Shown in pieces: positions 32,242-39,057 of a stretch of 39,100 bases of DNA (the first letter of the stretch is position 1; every line of letters starts with the position of its first letter). The stretch lies in the IMG/VR virus record IMGVR_UViG_3300027898_000020, positions 1 to 39,100 of that record. One strand, 5' to 3'. The stretch is from a virus. Position numbers and translations under genes: made by a program. The notes beneath the pieces were generated by a model. That model was not told the DNA's origin and made no database searches. It worked only from the letters and a program-made list of their open reading frames with translations.

Positions 32242-32903
32242 TATCGTTTCTCCTTGTAGTAAGTACACGTCTTCACAGGACACCAGCCGTTGCAAAGGCC
32301 CGAAGGCTTAGCCGGCCACGCGTCGTTCTCATAGGCACGCTCCAGCCTACGAACACGGGGGATGAACCCCTGCCAAATTATAGGCACTCCGGTGTCAGCC
32401 TGGATGGTCGCCTTGGTTATTTTCTTTTCCTTGAGCCACACGAATGCGGTCTGGATTACCTCGACCTCCGGCCACTTGGCTTTGATGAAACCGGCGTACA
32501 ACTGCAGCTGCTCGCTGGGCTTGCGCTTGCCGGTTTTCCAGTCCGCCACCAACGCACGCTTCTTGTGGATCACCACCAAGTCGGCGATGCCGCGTGACCA
32601 GGAACCGCTCCAGCCCGTCGCCTGGAAATTGCGGTCAACAGCGAACTGGTACTCCGCCAGCTTCTCGCCAGGGAGCGCGTAGAACTTATCCGCCAGTGGC
32701 TGCCACTGCTTCATACCTTCCGGCAGCGGAGTGCCGTCAAGCATGGCGTGCTCAAACGCCGTGTGCACCTTGATTCCCCAGCGCTGCGCCTCGGTCTCCG
32801 GCTCCACGACGGAGCGGAGCACCTTGACTTCGTGGAACTGCTTGGGGCACGTCTCGAACGCATCGATGTGGCTATATGTGACAGGGGGTATTACTCTATC
32901 CAT
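32241..32903 (-). CDS. Cas4/RecB-like PD-(D/E)XK nuclease with Fe-S cysteines
   Basis: A 220-residue nuclease. The conserved residues are clear: His47 in the N-terminal helix, D108 in GIADLVV, D121 and K123 in LVADWKTGK, and Q132 with Y136 in the following helix. Four Cys (C19, and C204, C208, C213 at the C terminus) are placed as in the Fe-S cluster of Cas4 and AddB-type nucleases. It should be an exonuclease acting in recombination or DNA end processing beside PolA. There is no CRISPR array or cas gene nearby, so a CRISPR role is not indicated. Confidence 0.87.
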   Translation of the reverse strand: MDRVIPPVTYSHIDAFETCPKQFHEVKVLRSVVEPETEAQRWGIKVHTAFEHAMLDGTPLPEGMKQWQPLADKFYALPGEKLAEYQFAVDRNFQATGWSGSWSRGIADLVVIHKKRALVADWKTGKRKPSEQLQLYAGFIKAKWPEVEVIQTAFVWLKEKKITKATIQADTGVPIIWQGFIPRVRRLERAYENDAWPAKPSGLCNGWCPVKTCTYYKEKR

Positions 32904-33145
32904 CAGTGCTCCAGTGCGTAAACGGCGGCGATATGCCGCGCCACCTCCGGCGCCATAGTTATAACCTGAGCATTGCTGCGCAGGACGGTAGCCTTCCGGC
33001 TATCCCACCCATGTAGGGTCATGGCCTCCCACACAGTTCGGCGGCCAAACGCAAGTGCGAATGCAACCGAAGAGGGAAGCTCATCGAGTTGCTGCAAGGT
33101 CTGGATGTGATACGTCGGCAGAGAAGGTTCAGTGCGCAACGCCAT
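32903..33145 (-). CDS. Small phage protein of 80 residues
   Basis: The ATG at 33145 follows CAGGAG and overlaps the 3' end of the polymerase gene by 17 bp; the frame upstream of it is only antiparallel noise. The product has a Leu-rich N terminus (YHIQTLQQLDELPSSVAFAL), then WEAMTLHGWDSRKATVLRSN and a helix (VITMAPEVARHIAAVYALE). It could be a small helical DNA-binding protein. It ends by TGATG overlap with the nuclease. Confidence 0.75.
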   Translation of the reverse strand: MALRTEPSLPTYHIQTLQQLDELPSSVAFALAFGRRTVWEAMTLHGWDSRKATVLRSNAQVITMAPEVARHIAAVYALEH

Positions 33146-35072
33146 ACGTTTCTCCTGATCCGCTTTCGCTCCACTTGACCAACTCCGGCCACCAGCTGGT
33201 GGGCTCGCGCATCGTGTCATCCAGCAACACCTGGACTTGCGGAGCGTCCTCCGTCTTGACGATGGCCACGTATTCATCATGCACCAAGAGTGCCGGTCGC
33301 ACGCCGTGGCGCTTCCACATCTTTTGAACCACTTCGGCGATCACGTCGCGGGCCAAGGCCTGGACGATGTTCTCATCCACTTTTCCGGCGTATATACGTG
33401 CGCGGTTGCGTCCTTCGCCGTAGACCCACTCGCTCTTGCCTTCGCTGTTCTTCTCTGCGTGCAGACCTGGATACCAGATCGCGCGCCCGCTGGGCAGACG
33501 GATGTGATCCTTGCCAGTTGTGCACATGCCCCAGGGGTCGATGGGCCGTTCCACACCGCTGGCGATGTCCTTGAGCGCGTCGTGACAGGTGCGCCAGCCC
33601 TGCGCGATGTCACTGTACTCCAGGCGCCAAGCCTCCACCACTTCGCGGGCTTCTTCTATGGAGATGTCCACACCGCCCATGATCTTGGCGATGCGCTGGA
33701 ATGTCGCCGGACCTGCACCGAACCCCAGCCCCAGGTGAGCGACCTTGCCGATCTGGCGCTGCGCCTTGGTTACATCGGCCTTGTTGGGCACGGTGTACAG
33801 GTTAGCGGCAAATTCGCGGTACAGGTCCGCTTTGGCCGGGTCGTTCTGGAACAGCCGCATGCTGGACTGCACTTTCCACAGGAAGTGGTTGACACGCAAC
33901 TCAATGCCGCTCAGGTCCGACGTAACCACCGTGTGGCCTGGGGGGGCCATCAGGCAATTGCGCAGCGCGTCCGACAGTTTGGGCTTGCTGGGGTCGATGC
34001 GCGGCAGGTTCTGCGGATTGAACGTCTCTCCGCTCCAGCGCCCGGTGGTTGCCGCGCCGGCGTAGCGCAGCGGCATGGGGATGCGACCGCGCAGGCAGTG
34101 TGCCACTGTCTTGAACGTCTCGATGCGAGTTTCCAGCAACGTGCTCTTGGCCTCCAGTCGGGCGCGCGCCGCCGTCGCTACCACGGGGTCATCGTGTTCC
34201 TGCAGGTCCAGGAACGCTTGGTCCGTCTTGGACAGCGCCGGGATCATCTTGGCCGGGTCAGAGGGGGACACCTTCATAGGCACTTCCACGCCGCGGGACT
34301 CCAGCACTGCGGAGAACTTGGCCGCGGACATGAGCTGCGTCTTGACCCACTCCTCGGTGCGCTGGCCGCCAGTCTCCAACACGTGGGCTACCTGCTCTGC
34401 CTGGGTCATCATGAGGTCGGTCAGCTCCTTGAGGGAGCGCGCCTTTTCCTGCTGAACGGAGTACAACGTTTCATCCAGCAGCAGCTCATCCACAACGAAC
34501 TGGGGCTCGGTCAGCATGCGCGTGGTCAGGTCAATCTGCAACAACTCAGACACCGGGAAGCCTTTGGCCAGAATTTTGAACAGCGCCGCGCACTGATCCG
34601 TATCGGCCTTGTTGTACACGCTCATGGCCTGAACTTCTTCGGGTGTGAAGTCTTTGAGGTGGCGCCCCTTGGTGTTGAGCAGGGCACTGTTGTCTTTGAC
34701 GCCGATACCGAAGTGCTTGACCAGTGCCGCCAGCGAGCCGCCCACCTGGGCGTTGTACTTGGAGCGGGCCATGGCCAGCGTGCATCCCCACATCTTGGGT
34801 TTGACGCCGAAGCGCCACGCTGACAAAAGGTGGTCGAAACCGCTACCGTTGTGCGCTACAGCTATAGAATTACCCCAATCTACCGCAGCTATTGCTTTTT
34901 TTATGTTGCCTTCACCAAAATATACTTCGGTTGGTGCGACGCCAACTTTTATCGCTAGAGATATTACTTCTGTGTCCGGGTGAGTGATGTATTCTACGTT
35001 GGACATCTTTGAAAGCGAGTGGGTATTCGACCAGAAACTTTCGTAGTCCATAAATACTGGTTGTATTTTCAT
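33129..35072 (-). CDS. Family A DNA polymerase with 3'-5' exonuclease domain
   Basis: A 647-residue replicative polymerase. The exonuclease domain starts at D9 and E11 (MDYESFW) with HNGSGFD and a later D-T-D. Polymerase motif A is SDLSGIELR with D386 and E391. Motif B is RQIGKVAHLGLGFG, with R439 and K443. Motif C is HDEYV at 598-602. By alignment with the E. coli O-helix, position 762 is Leu (L447) and 766 is Phe (F451). Leu762 polymerases have been associated with less strictly virulent phages. The start overlaps the HNH gene by ATGA, and the first 70 codons are AT-rich (about 40% GC), unlike the rest. Confidence 0.93.
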   Translation of the reverse strand: MKIQPVFMDYESFWSNTHSLSKMSNVEYITHPDTEVISLAIKVGVAPTEVYFGEGNIKKAIAAVDWGNSIAVAHNGSGFDHLLSAWRFGVKPKMWGCTLAMARSKYNAQVGGSLAALVKHFGIGVKDNSALLNTKGRHLKDFTPEEVQAMSVYNKADTDQCAALFKILAKGFPVSELLQIDLTTRMLTEPQFVVDELLLDETLYSVQQEKARSLKELTDLMMTQAEQVAHVLETGGQRTEEWVKTQLMSAAKFSAVLESRGVEVPMKVSPSDPAKMIPALSKTDQAFLDLQEHDDPVVATAARARLEAKSTLLETRIETFKTVAHCLRGRIPMPLRYAGAATTGRWSGETFNPQNLPRIDPSKPKLSDALRNCLMAPPGHTVVTSDLSGIELRVNHFLWKVQSSMRLFQNDPAKADLYREFAANLYTVPNKADVTKAQRQIGKVAHLGLGFGAGPATFQRIAKIMGGVDISIEEAREVVEAWRLEYSDIAQGWRTCHDALKDIASGVERPIDPWGMCTTGKDHIRLPSGRAIWYPGLHAEKNSEGKSEWVYGEGRNRARIYAGKVDENIVQALARDVIAEVVQKMWKRHGVRPALLVHDEYVAIVKTEDAPQVQVLLDDTMREPTSWWPELVKWSESGSGETYGVAH

Positions 35073-35740
35073 TTGATCCTTTTTAGGTAATTACTAACCG
35101 CAGACTGACTAACCCCAAGTGTGGTGGCTATTTTTTTCTGGGTATCCCCAGCTTCGTACATAGACCTTGCTGTGATCATGTTCTGTCTAGCTGCCGTACG
35201 TTGCTTTTCTCCGCGCCCTAGTCCAGATACATTTTGTATCAGCTCCGTGTACGTACACCCTCTAAGTATGTTTCCAACAGTTACATCCGTTGTCCCATAC
35301 AAAGTTGCTATTTCTCTTTGGGTCTTTCCATTTTTGTACAAATGGAAAACCTGTTCCACTTGGGCAGAAGATAGTTTCCTGTGCGCAGAAGGCCCAAACT
35401 TACGCCCTTTTGGGTTACCAGGATTGGCCCGGTTCTTTTGCCACATGTCAGAAACATTGTCAGCACGGGTTCCTAAAAATAAATGCGCTGGATTACAGCA
35501 TTTTGGGTTATCGCATTTATGAAGTACACATAGTCCATCAGGTATCTCCCCGTTGTGAAGCTCCCAGGAAACACGATGGGCTAACAATTTTTTACCGCCT
35601 ACCTTCCACGTAACGTGCCAGCCGGGTTTGTTATACCCTCCGCGTACTGCAGGCCAACACTCGTTGTCTGTTTGCCGAAGCACATGGCGGTCGAATGCTT
35701 GTTTATGTGTTTGTTTGATTACCATATCAAACATTGTACT
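34861..35740. other. AT-rich tract over HNH gene and polymerase 5' end
   Basis: Hand counts give about 40% GC for 34861-35100, against about 63% for an ordinary polymerase stretch (34201-34260). The tract includes the complete HNH gene and the first 70 codons of the polymerase. The border inside the polymerase lies near 34860. It is consistent with transfer of the HNH gene together with flanking target DNA. Confidence 0.7.
35069..35734 (-). CDS. HNH homing endonuclease with two HTH domains
   Basis: A 221-residue protein with a full HNH core: HRVSWELHNGEIPDGLCVLH, then CDNPKCCNPAHLFLGTRADN, with H53, H72, N81 and H84 and Cys at 74, 79 and 80. Two helix-turn-helix units follow (about 120-145, QREIATLYGTTDVTVGNILR, and about 190-217, KKIATTLGVSQSAVSNYLKR), as in NUMOD-type homing enzymes that read the target site. 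It is free-standing, not in an intron, and sits directly upstream of the polymerase gene, a common position for phage homing genes. It starts behind AGGAG and its stop is fused to the polymerase start. Confidence 0.9.
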   Translation of the reverse strand: MFDMVIKQTHKQAFDRHVLRQTDNECWPAVRGGYNKPGWHVTWKVGGKKLLAHRVSWELHNGEIPDGLCVLHKCDNPKCCNPAHLFLGTRADNVSDMWQKNRANPGNPKGRKFGPSAHRKLSSAQVEQVFHLYKNGKTQREIATLYGTTDVTVGNILRGCTYTELIQNVSGLGRGEKQRTAARQNMITARSMYEAGDTQKKIATTLGVSQSAVSNYLKRIK

Positions 35741-35741
35741 C

Positions 35742-36008
35742 CTATTTCAGTTTTCCTTCAACGAGGACGGCCAGGATGGATTGAACAGCGGACTCCAGCG
35801 TGTCCCCTGCGTACAATTTCAAGCCAGCACCGGGGTCCGCTTGGTCAAACACACCCAGCGCGAAGCCGCTGACGGTCTCAAGCACTCGCAACTCGACACA
35901 CTGCTTGACGGCCAGGATTGCCTTGGTGTTGGGGTTCAGGTTGCCTTCACGGTGCATGATGGGCCACGCATCAATACCGTGGTCGGAGTGGTAGGGGCGG
36001 GTACTCAT
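35742..36008 (-). CDS. Hypothetical phage protein, 88 residues
   Basis: Start and stop overlap neighbours (ATGA at 36008; the stop precedes the HNH ribosome binding site). The product has an N-terminal loop with His/Asp (YHSDHGIDAWPIMH), a strand-rich middle (ILAVKQCVELRVLETVSGFA) and a C-terminal helix (ESAVQSILAVLVEG). No motif recognised. GC is normal for the phage, so it lies outside the AT-rich homing tract. Confidence 0.75.
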   Translation of the reverse strand: MSTRPYHSDHGIDAWPIMHREGNLNPNTKAILAVKQCVELRVLETVSGFALGVFDQADPGAGLKLYAGDTLESAVQSILAVLVEGKLK

Positions 36009-36235
36009 CCCAGCACCTCCAGCAGCTTGGTCAAGTAATGCTGCGCTTTGCGCAGGTCTTCGACACCGCCTTTATCGTTGCACCGCATGGTGTACTTGAT
36101 GACGTTGCCGCGCAGGTACCCGACGAACTCCTCCGCCGACATGCAGGACGCCATGGCGTCCCAGGGCTGAACTGCTTTGTCTTTGTAGTGGCTGCCGCCC
36201 ACCTGGATCAAGTTGGCACGTGTTGTATTTTTCAT
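36005..36235 (-). CDS. DUF3310 protein (T7 gp1.7-type)
   Basis: A 76-residue protein with the DUF3310 signature: GGSHYKDKAVQPWDAM at the start, then FVGYLRGNVIKYTMRCNDKG and GVEDLRKAQHYLTKLLE. In T7, gp1.7 with this domain is a nucleotide kinase, and stand-alone copies are common in phage early arms. The start is the ATG at 36235 in TGATG, behind TGGAG; the TTG just before it is not needed. It may help convert host nucleotides for phage DNA synthesis. The family call is firm, the activity here inferred. Confidence 0.9.
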   Translation of the reverse strand: MKNTTRANLIQVGGSHYKDKAVQPWDAMASCMSAEEFVGYLRGNVIKYTMRCNDKGGVEDLRKAQHYLTKLLEVLG

Positions 36236-36510
36236 CAATTCTCCAGTTTGTTGTCAACCAGCGCCCGTGTGATAACGGAGATCAGGCTGTCCCCCTCGGG
36301 GACGATGTAGCGACGGCCCTCGCAGATAACCTCACGTCCATTTTCCAGGGTCTCCACGACGATGCGCACGCTGCTGTAGCGGTGGCCCGCTGTGGTTTGG
36401 ACAGCGCCGGTATTGGCGAGCCACGGGCCGATCGCGCTTTCCGTAGCGAGCCCAGTATTAACCAGCATTGATTTAGCTTGCGCGGCCGCAATGTTCGGGT
36501 CAGTTTTCAT
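36235..36510 (-). CDS. Hypothetical phage protein, 91 residues
   Basis: The ATG follows AAGGA and overlaps the upstream HTH gene by 11 bp; the end overlaps the DUF3310 start. The N terminus is helical (PNIAAAQAKSMLVNTGLATE). A beta-rich centre follows (RYSSVRIVVETLENGREVIC, then EGRRYIVPEGDSL) and a C-terminal helix. No motif is recognised. Confidence 0.75.
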   Translation of the reverse strand: MKTDPNIAAAQAKSMLVNTGLATESAIGPWLANTGAVQTTAGHRYSSVRIVVETLENGREVICEGRRYIVPEGDSLISVITRALVDNKLEN

Positions 36511-36766
36511 TTCTTAAAATCCTTGAAACAGTCTTACGGGTGATATGGTGTCGGTCGGCAATGGCCTGCATGGTAAGTCCTGCAGTGCGGTCAATGCGCA
36601 CACGTCGGTCGCGTTCTGCACGATCCGCGCGTGTCAGCTGGTAGTGTCGATCCAGGGTGCGCCGCATCCAGGCAGCGCCTCCCATACGATCGAACTTGGC
36701 CCACTGGGTATCGGTCAAACGCACGCTGCGTACCTTGAGTTCCTGCGGTGGCTTGGGTCTGGGCAT
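36500..36766 (-). CDS. Small HTH protein, possible regulator
   Basis: An 88-residue product; the ATG at 36766 is chosen because the longer frame only overlaps the upstream gene. It has a basic N terminus (MPRPKPPQELKVRSVRLTDT) and a C-terminal helix-turn-helix (LTMQAIADRHHITRKTVSRI). Such proteins often bind DNA or act as small regulators. The HTH resembles the resolvase/homing-type reader more than a repressor. The ribosome binding site is weak. Confidence 0.75.
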   Translation of the reverse strand: MPRPKPPQELKVRSVRLTDTQWAKFDRMGGAAWMRRTLDRHYQLTRADRAERDRRVRIDRTAGLTMQAIADRHHITRKTVSRILRNEN

Positions 36767-36767
36767 G

Positions 36768-36956
36768 TTACTTTGGAAGGGTTGGCAGGGGTGCCCAGTG
36801 GGTCCAGAACGTGTCTTTGCCGTTGTATGGACTGTACACAGCGACACCGCCTTTACCCAGGAGCTGAACTTTAACACCGCGCGGGCAGCTGGTTATCGGT
36901 GACCAGTGGTATTCCCGGTCCACGGCGACGGTGCGCTCGGAGTTGAGTCCGGTCAT
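36768..36956 (-). CDS. Small phage protein of 62 residues
   Basis: Start at 36956 overlaps the previous stop (ATGA); the longer frame upstream is not needed. The product contains DREYHWSPITSCPRGVKVQL followed by GKGGVAVYSPYNGKDTFWTH and WAPLP, a pattern repeated in many phage hypothetical proteins: a small beta protein rich in Trp and Gly. Function unknown. Confidence 0.75.
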   Translation of the reverse strand: MTGLNSERTVAVDREYHWSPITSCPRGVKVQLLGKGGVAVYSPYNGKDTFWTHWAPLPTLPK

Positions 36957-37264
36957 TTCTTCGCTCCGTTGATTACTGCCAATGCGATCGCTTTCTGTGG
37001 GGTGTCTGCGTAGGTGAATTGCTCTATGAAGCCTTGATTGCGCACTCGCGTAAACCACACTCCAGGCTGACTATCCGAAGTCAGAGGAAACGCGTCATAC
37101 CGCTCCGCAATCGGGCCGATGACGTTCCAGTCGCGGTAGTCGAATATCTTCCAGTCATCCCACAGTCCAGGGTCAACGCTGCAAATCCCTTTGTATGTAG
37201 TAACTTTGTTATTGCTCCACCCAATCGCCAGCGCCAGGGCTTTGCTTATTTCGAGGTCTGTCAT
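36953..37264 (-). CDS. Hypothetical phage protein (DUF2591-like in plan)
   Basis: A 103-residue product starting at ATG 37264. The N-terminal helix (MTDLEISKALALAIGW) is followed by a Trp/Asp-rich centre (WDDWKIFDYRDWNVIGPIAE), RYDAFP and a C-terminal helix with TPQKAIALAVI. This resembles a common family of phage early proteins. Function unknown. It is translationally coupled at both ends. Confidence 0.75.
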   Translation of the reverse strand: MTDLEISKALALAIGWSNNKVTTYKGICSVDPGLWDDWKIFDYRDWNVIGPIAERYDAFPLTSDSQPGVWFTRVRNQGFIEQFTYADTPQKAIALAVINGAKK

Positions 37265-37395
37265 TTCAGCGCCTGTTTGCAAATGTTATCAAGGCAGTAT
37301 GCTGCGTCGTTGGCATATACGATGCGAAAGTATTTGCCGAAACGAAACTGTGTTCGCGTATATGCAAGCGCCCAAGGCCAGTAATCCACGTTCAT
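37261..37395 (-). CDS. 44-residue phage peptide between direct repeats
   Basis: The ATG at 37395 overlaps the upstream stop by ATGA, and its own stop overlaps the next start in the same way. The product is Tyr/Trp-rich (MNVDYWPWALAYTRTQFRFG, then KYFRIVYANDAAYCLD). Both borders share a 14-bp direct repeat (37261-37274 and 37392-37405). It could be a small cassette gained by recombination at the repeat. No function known. Confidence 0.65.
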   Translation of the reverse strand: MNVDYWPWALAYTRTQFRFGKYFRIVYANDAAYCLDNICKQALK

Positions 37396-37405
37396 TTCAG
37401 CGCCT
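37261..37405 (+). repeat. 14-bp direct repeats flanking a small gene
   Basis: TCATTTCAGCGCCT at 37261-37274 and again at 37392-37405. Each copy spans an ATGA stop-start junction of two minus-strand genes, so a gene between the copies can be gained or lost without breaking either neighbour. Confidence 0.8.
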
Positions 37406-37790
37406 CATTGATTGCGGTGATGGCGGCGCGGGCTTTATCTATTGCGCAGCGCTGGCTGAAAATAAATTCGCTCCGACTTTGACCAAACCGATCCTCAATA
37501 CTCTCCAGCGCATCCAGCGCCTGCCGCAGCAGCGCCGTGTGGTCGGGTGCGGGGTGGGTGTAGAGCTTGGTGTTTAGTGGTAAAGGTTTCAATGCCCGAA
37601 TACGGTTGTCTGCCAGATTGTCGGCAATAGCCACCGGCTCCTGCTCTCCCAGCATCTTCTCCCACTGCGCGTCACGGGCGGATTCGATGGCGCGGGCAAA
37701 ATTAACTTTGTCTTCCCAGTACCAGACAACTCCGAATTCCTGGGTATTCAACTTGGCAATATAATCGTCAGTAAGTGGTGTCGGTTTCAC
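37392..37790 (-). CDS. Hypothetical phage protein, 132 residues
   Basis: I prefer the GTG at 37790, which overlaps the previous stop (GTGA) behind GGAG; an ATG at 37814 would overlap more. The centre has WYWEDKVNFARAIESARDAQ, then an acidic middle, and LYTHPAPDHTALLRQALDAL near residue 85. The last motif is widely spread in phage early proteins with Ea22-like layout and precedes a C-terminal helix. Function unknown. Confidence 0.75.
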   Translation of the reverse strand: MKPTPLTDDYIAKLNTQEFGVVWYWEDKVNFARAIESARDAQWEKMLGEQEPVAIADNLADNRIRALKPLPLNTKLYTHPAPDHTALLRQALDALESIEDRFGQSRSEFIFSQRCAIDKARAAITAINEALK

Positions 37791-37984
37791 AGTTTTACTC
37801 CACACATAGGGCAATAAGTTGCAAAAAACATAGCCGGTTTCTTTCGCACTTTGTCATCTGCCTTGGTTGTCGCCAAGGCAATCCGTTCTGGGCCTTCGCC
37901 GAAATTTATGACACCCGTCAGCGCGGTGTTGTGTGGCTTGAGCAGTTCATTTACTCGCGCAACGCAATCGTGTGTTGGTTTCAT
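37787..37984 (-). CDS. Small protein with C-terminal Cys motif
   Basis: A 65-residue protein that ends with FATYCPMCGVKL, a single CxxC knuckle of a kind found at the end of many phage small proteins (often FCPFCGVK). One knuckle could bind zinc only as a dimer or with other residues. The front (DCVARVNELLKPHNTALTGV) is helical. The start overlaps the upstream stop (ATGA). Confidence 0.75.
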   Translation of the reverse strand: MKPTHDCVARVNELLKPHNTALTGVINFGEGPERIALATTKADDKVRKKPAMFFATYCPMCGVKL

Positions 37985-38670
37985 TCCCCCGCTCCTTCTG
38001 CGCTTTGCGCGTTGTCGCTACGCTCCCCGGCTGCTGTGATGGCGGCGCGGCATTGAGCATCTACTGCTCGTGTAATCGCGCAATAAGGCTCCGGTGCGTT
38101 TGCCACCACTGTTTTCAGCGCATCCAGCAGCATCTGATTCACCGGCTCCTGCGCAGTTGGTGCGGCGTAGAGTGCAGCCTTCCACGCGGCGGCCCATACC
38201 GATGCTTCTTTCCGCCAGTCTTTGTCAGCAAATGACTGGCCGTAGTACCGCTCAAAAGCGCCAATCATCCCTGGATATGGTGCTTTAGGTCCATCGCCTA
38301 TACCGGCGCAAAACTGCGCCCATGCGCTGTCTACTGTCGGGTTGTGTCGGTCACAGGTGCAAACTTCACCGGTAAGTGCAGGACACTTTGCATCGTGTAT
38401 TTCCAGCTCCTGCGCAGTGGGTGCGGCAAGCTGCCCCCGCAATTCGTCGCGCTGCTGCTCCAGATCGTTACCGAGTTGTGTCGCGCATTCAAGCTGAGAT
38501 TGCAGGGTGTTACGCTCTTTCTCAAGCCGGTTGCATTCGCTCATATAAAGCTGTGCCTGTTTCAGAGGTTCTTCGCGTTCTGCCCATTGGAGTTCGATAG
38601 TTTCTTGCGCTTCGGCAAGCTGGGATTGCAGGGCGTCACGCTCTGCCGTCAGTTTTTCAATTTCAGTCAC
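37981..38670 (-). CDS. Coiled-coil phage protein (Ea22-like layout)
   Basis: A 229-residue protein that starts at GTG 38670 behind GGAG. Residues 1-80 are a long coiled coil with two similar blocks (ERDALQSQLAEAQETIELQ and ERNTLQSQLECATQLGNDLE), partly duplicated in DNA. A Cys segment follows (CPALTGEVCTCDRH), then a helical region with WAQFCAGIGDGPKAPYPG, and a C-terminal Ala-rich helix. The AAPTAQE phrase occurs twice. This modular layout is typical of lambdoid Ea22/Eae-type early proteins. Function unknown. Confidence 0.75.
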   Translation of the reverse strand: MTEIEKLTAERDALQSQLAEAQETIELQWAEREEPLKQAQLYMSECNRLEKERNTLQSQLECATQLGNDLEQQRDELRGQLAAPTAQELEIHDAKCPALTGEVCTCDRHNPTVDSAWAQFCAGIGDGPKAPYPGMIGAFERYYGQSFADKDWRKEASVWAAAWKAALYAAPTAQEPVNQMLLDALKTVVANAPEPYCAITRAVDAQCRAAITAAGERSDNAQSAEGAGE

Positions 38671-38673
38671 GTA

Positions 38674-39057
38674 TTACTCCAGGGGAGCGCGTTCTGGGCG
38701 TTGCCCCAGACCGTCCCACATACTTACTATAGATTTGCGGCGCACACGCGCCTGGGTAGTGATAACGGCCTTGTGCCGGCGCCGGTAGCTCTCGTTGGTC
38801 TCCTTGCGTGACAGACGCGCGGGCTCCTTGGCGTCGTAGTTGCGCCCGGCGCGATACACCGGGGTCGCTCTTCCCGCCACGCCGTCAGGCTGGCGGTTGT
38901 ATGTAAGTATGAACACCTGCTTGTTCTCACGCAGCCGGCGCAGCGCTGCCCATACTTGGTTCTTGGTGAGCGCCGTGTGCGCCACCAGCTCCGTCACTGT
39001 CATGTCTCCGGCGCGCTGCAGAGACACCAGGACCACGATGTGCGGGCTCATGCCCAT
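38674..39057 (-). CDS. Winged-helix DNA-binding protein, possible operon regulator
   Basis: A 127-residue product with an N-terminal winged helix (MSPHIVVLVSLQRAGDMTVT, then ELVAHTALTKNQVWAALRRL and RENKQVFILTYNR) of MarR-like or phage-regulator type. The C-terminal half is very basic (PARLSRKETNESYRRRHKA, then RVRRK), also fit to bind nucleic acid. The frame stays open up to the window edge (with RHAWVYGGLCPAW upstream) and no ribosome binding site is seen before ATG 39057. The true start may lie outside the window. As the first gene of the leftward operon it could control early expression; that is inference. Confidence 0.7.
   Translation of the reverse strand: MGMSPHIVVLVSLQRAGDMTVTELVAHTALTKNQVWAALRRLRENKQVFILTYNRQPDGVAGRATPVYRAGRNYDAKEPARLSRKETNESYRRRHKAVITTQARVRRKSIVSMWDGLGQRPERAPLE

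Noticed and set aside
32241-32903. Cas4-like nuclease as part of a CRISPR system
   Set aside because: No array, cas1 or cas2 nearby; Cas4-like nucleases are common in phage replication modules.
33237-34823. Long plus-strand open frame of 528 codons
   Set aside because: It lies antisense to the polymerase gene, which has all catalytic motifs; the frame is open only because of GC-rich codons on the other strand.
38100-38430. Imperfect direct repeat CTCCTGCGCAGT near 38147 and 38407 as a possible att or origin repeat
   Set aside because: It encodes the repeated APTAQE phrase in one protein and has no other feature of an att or origin site.
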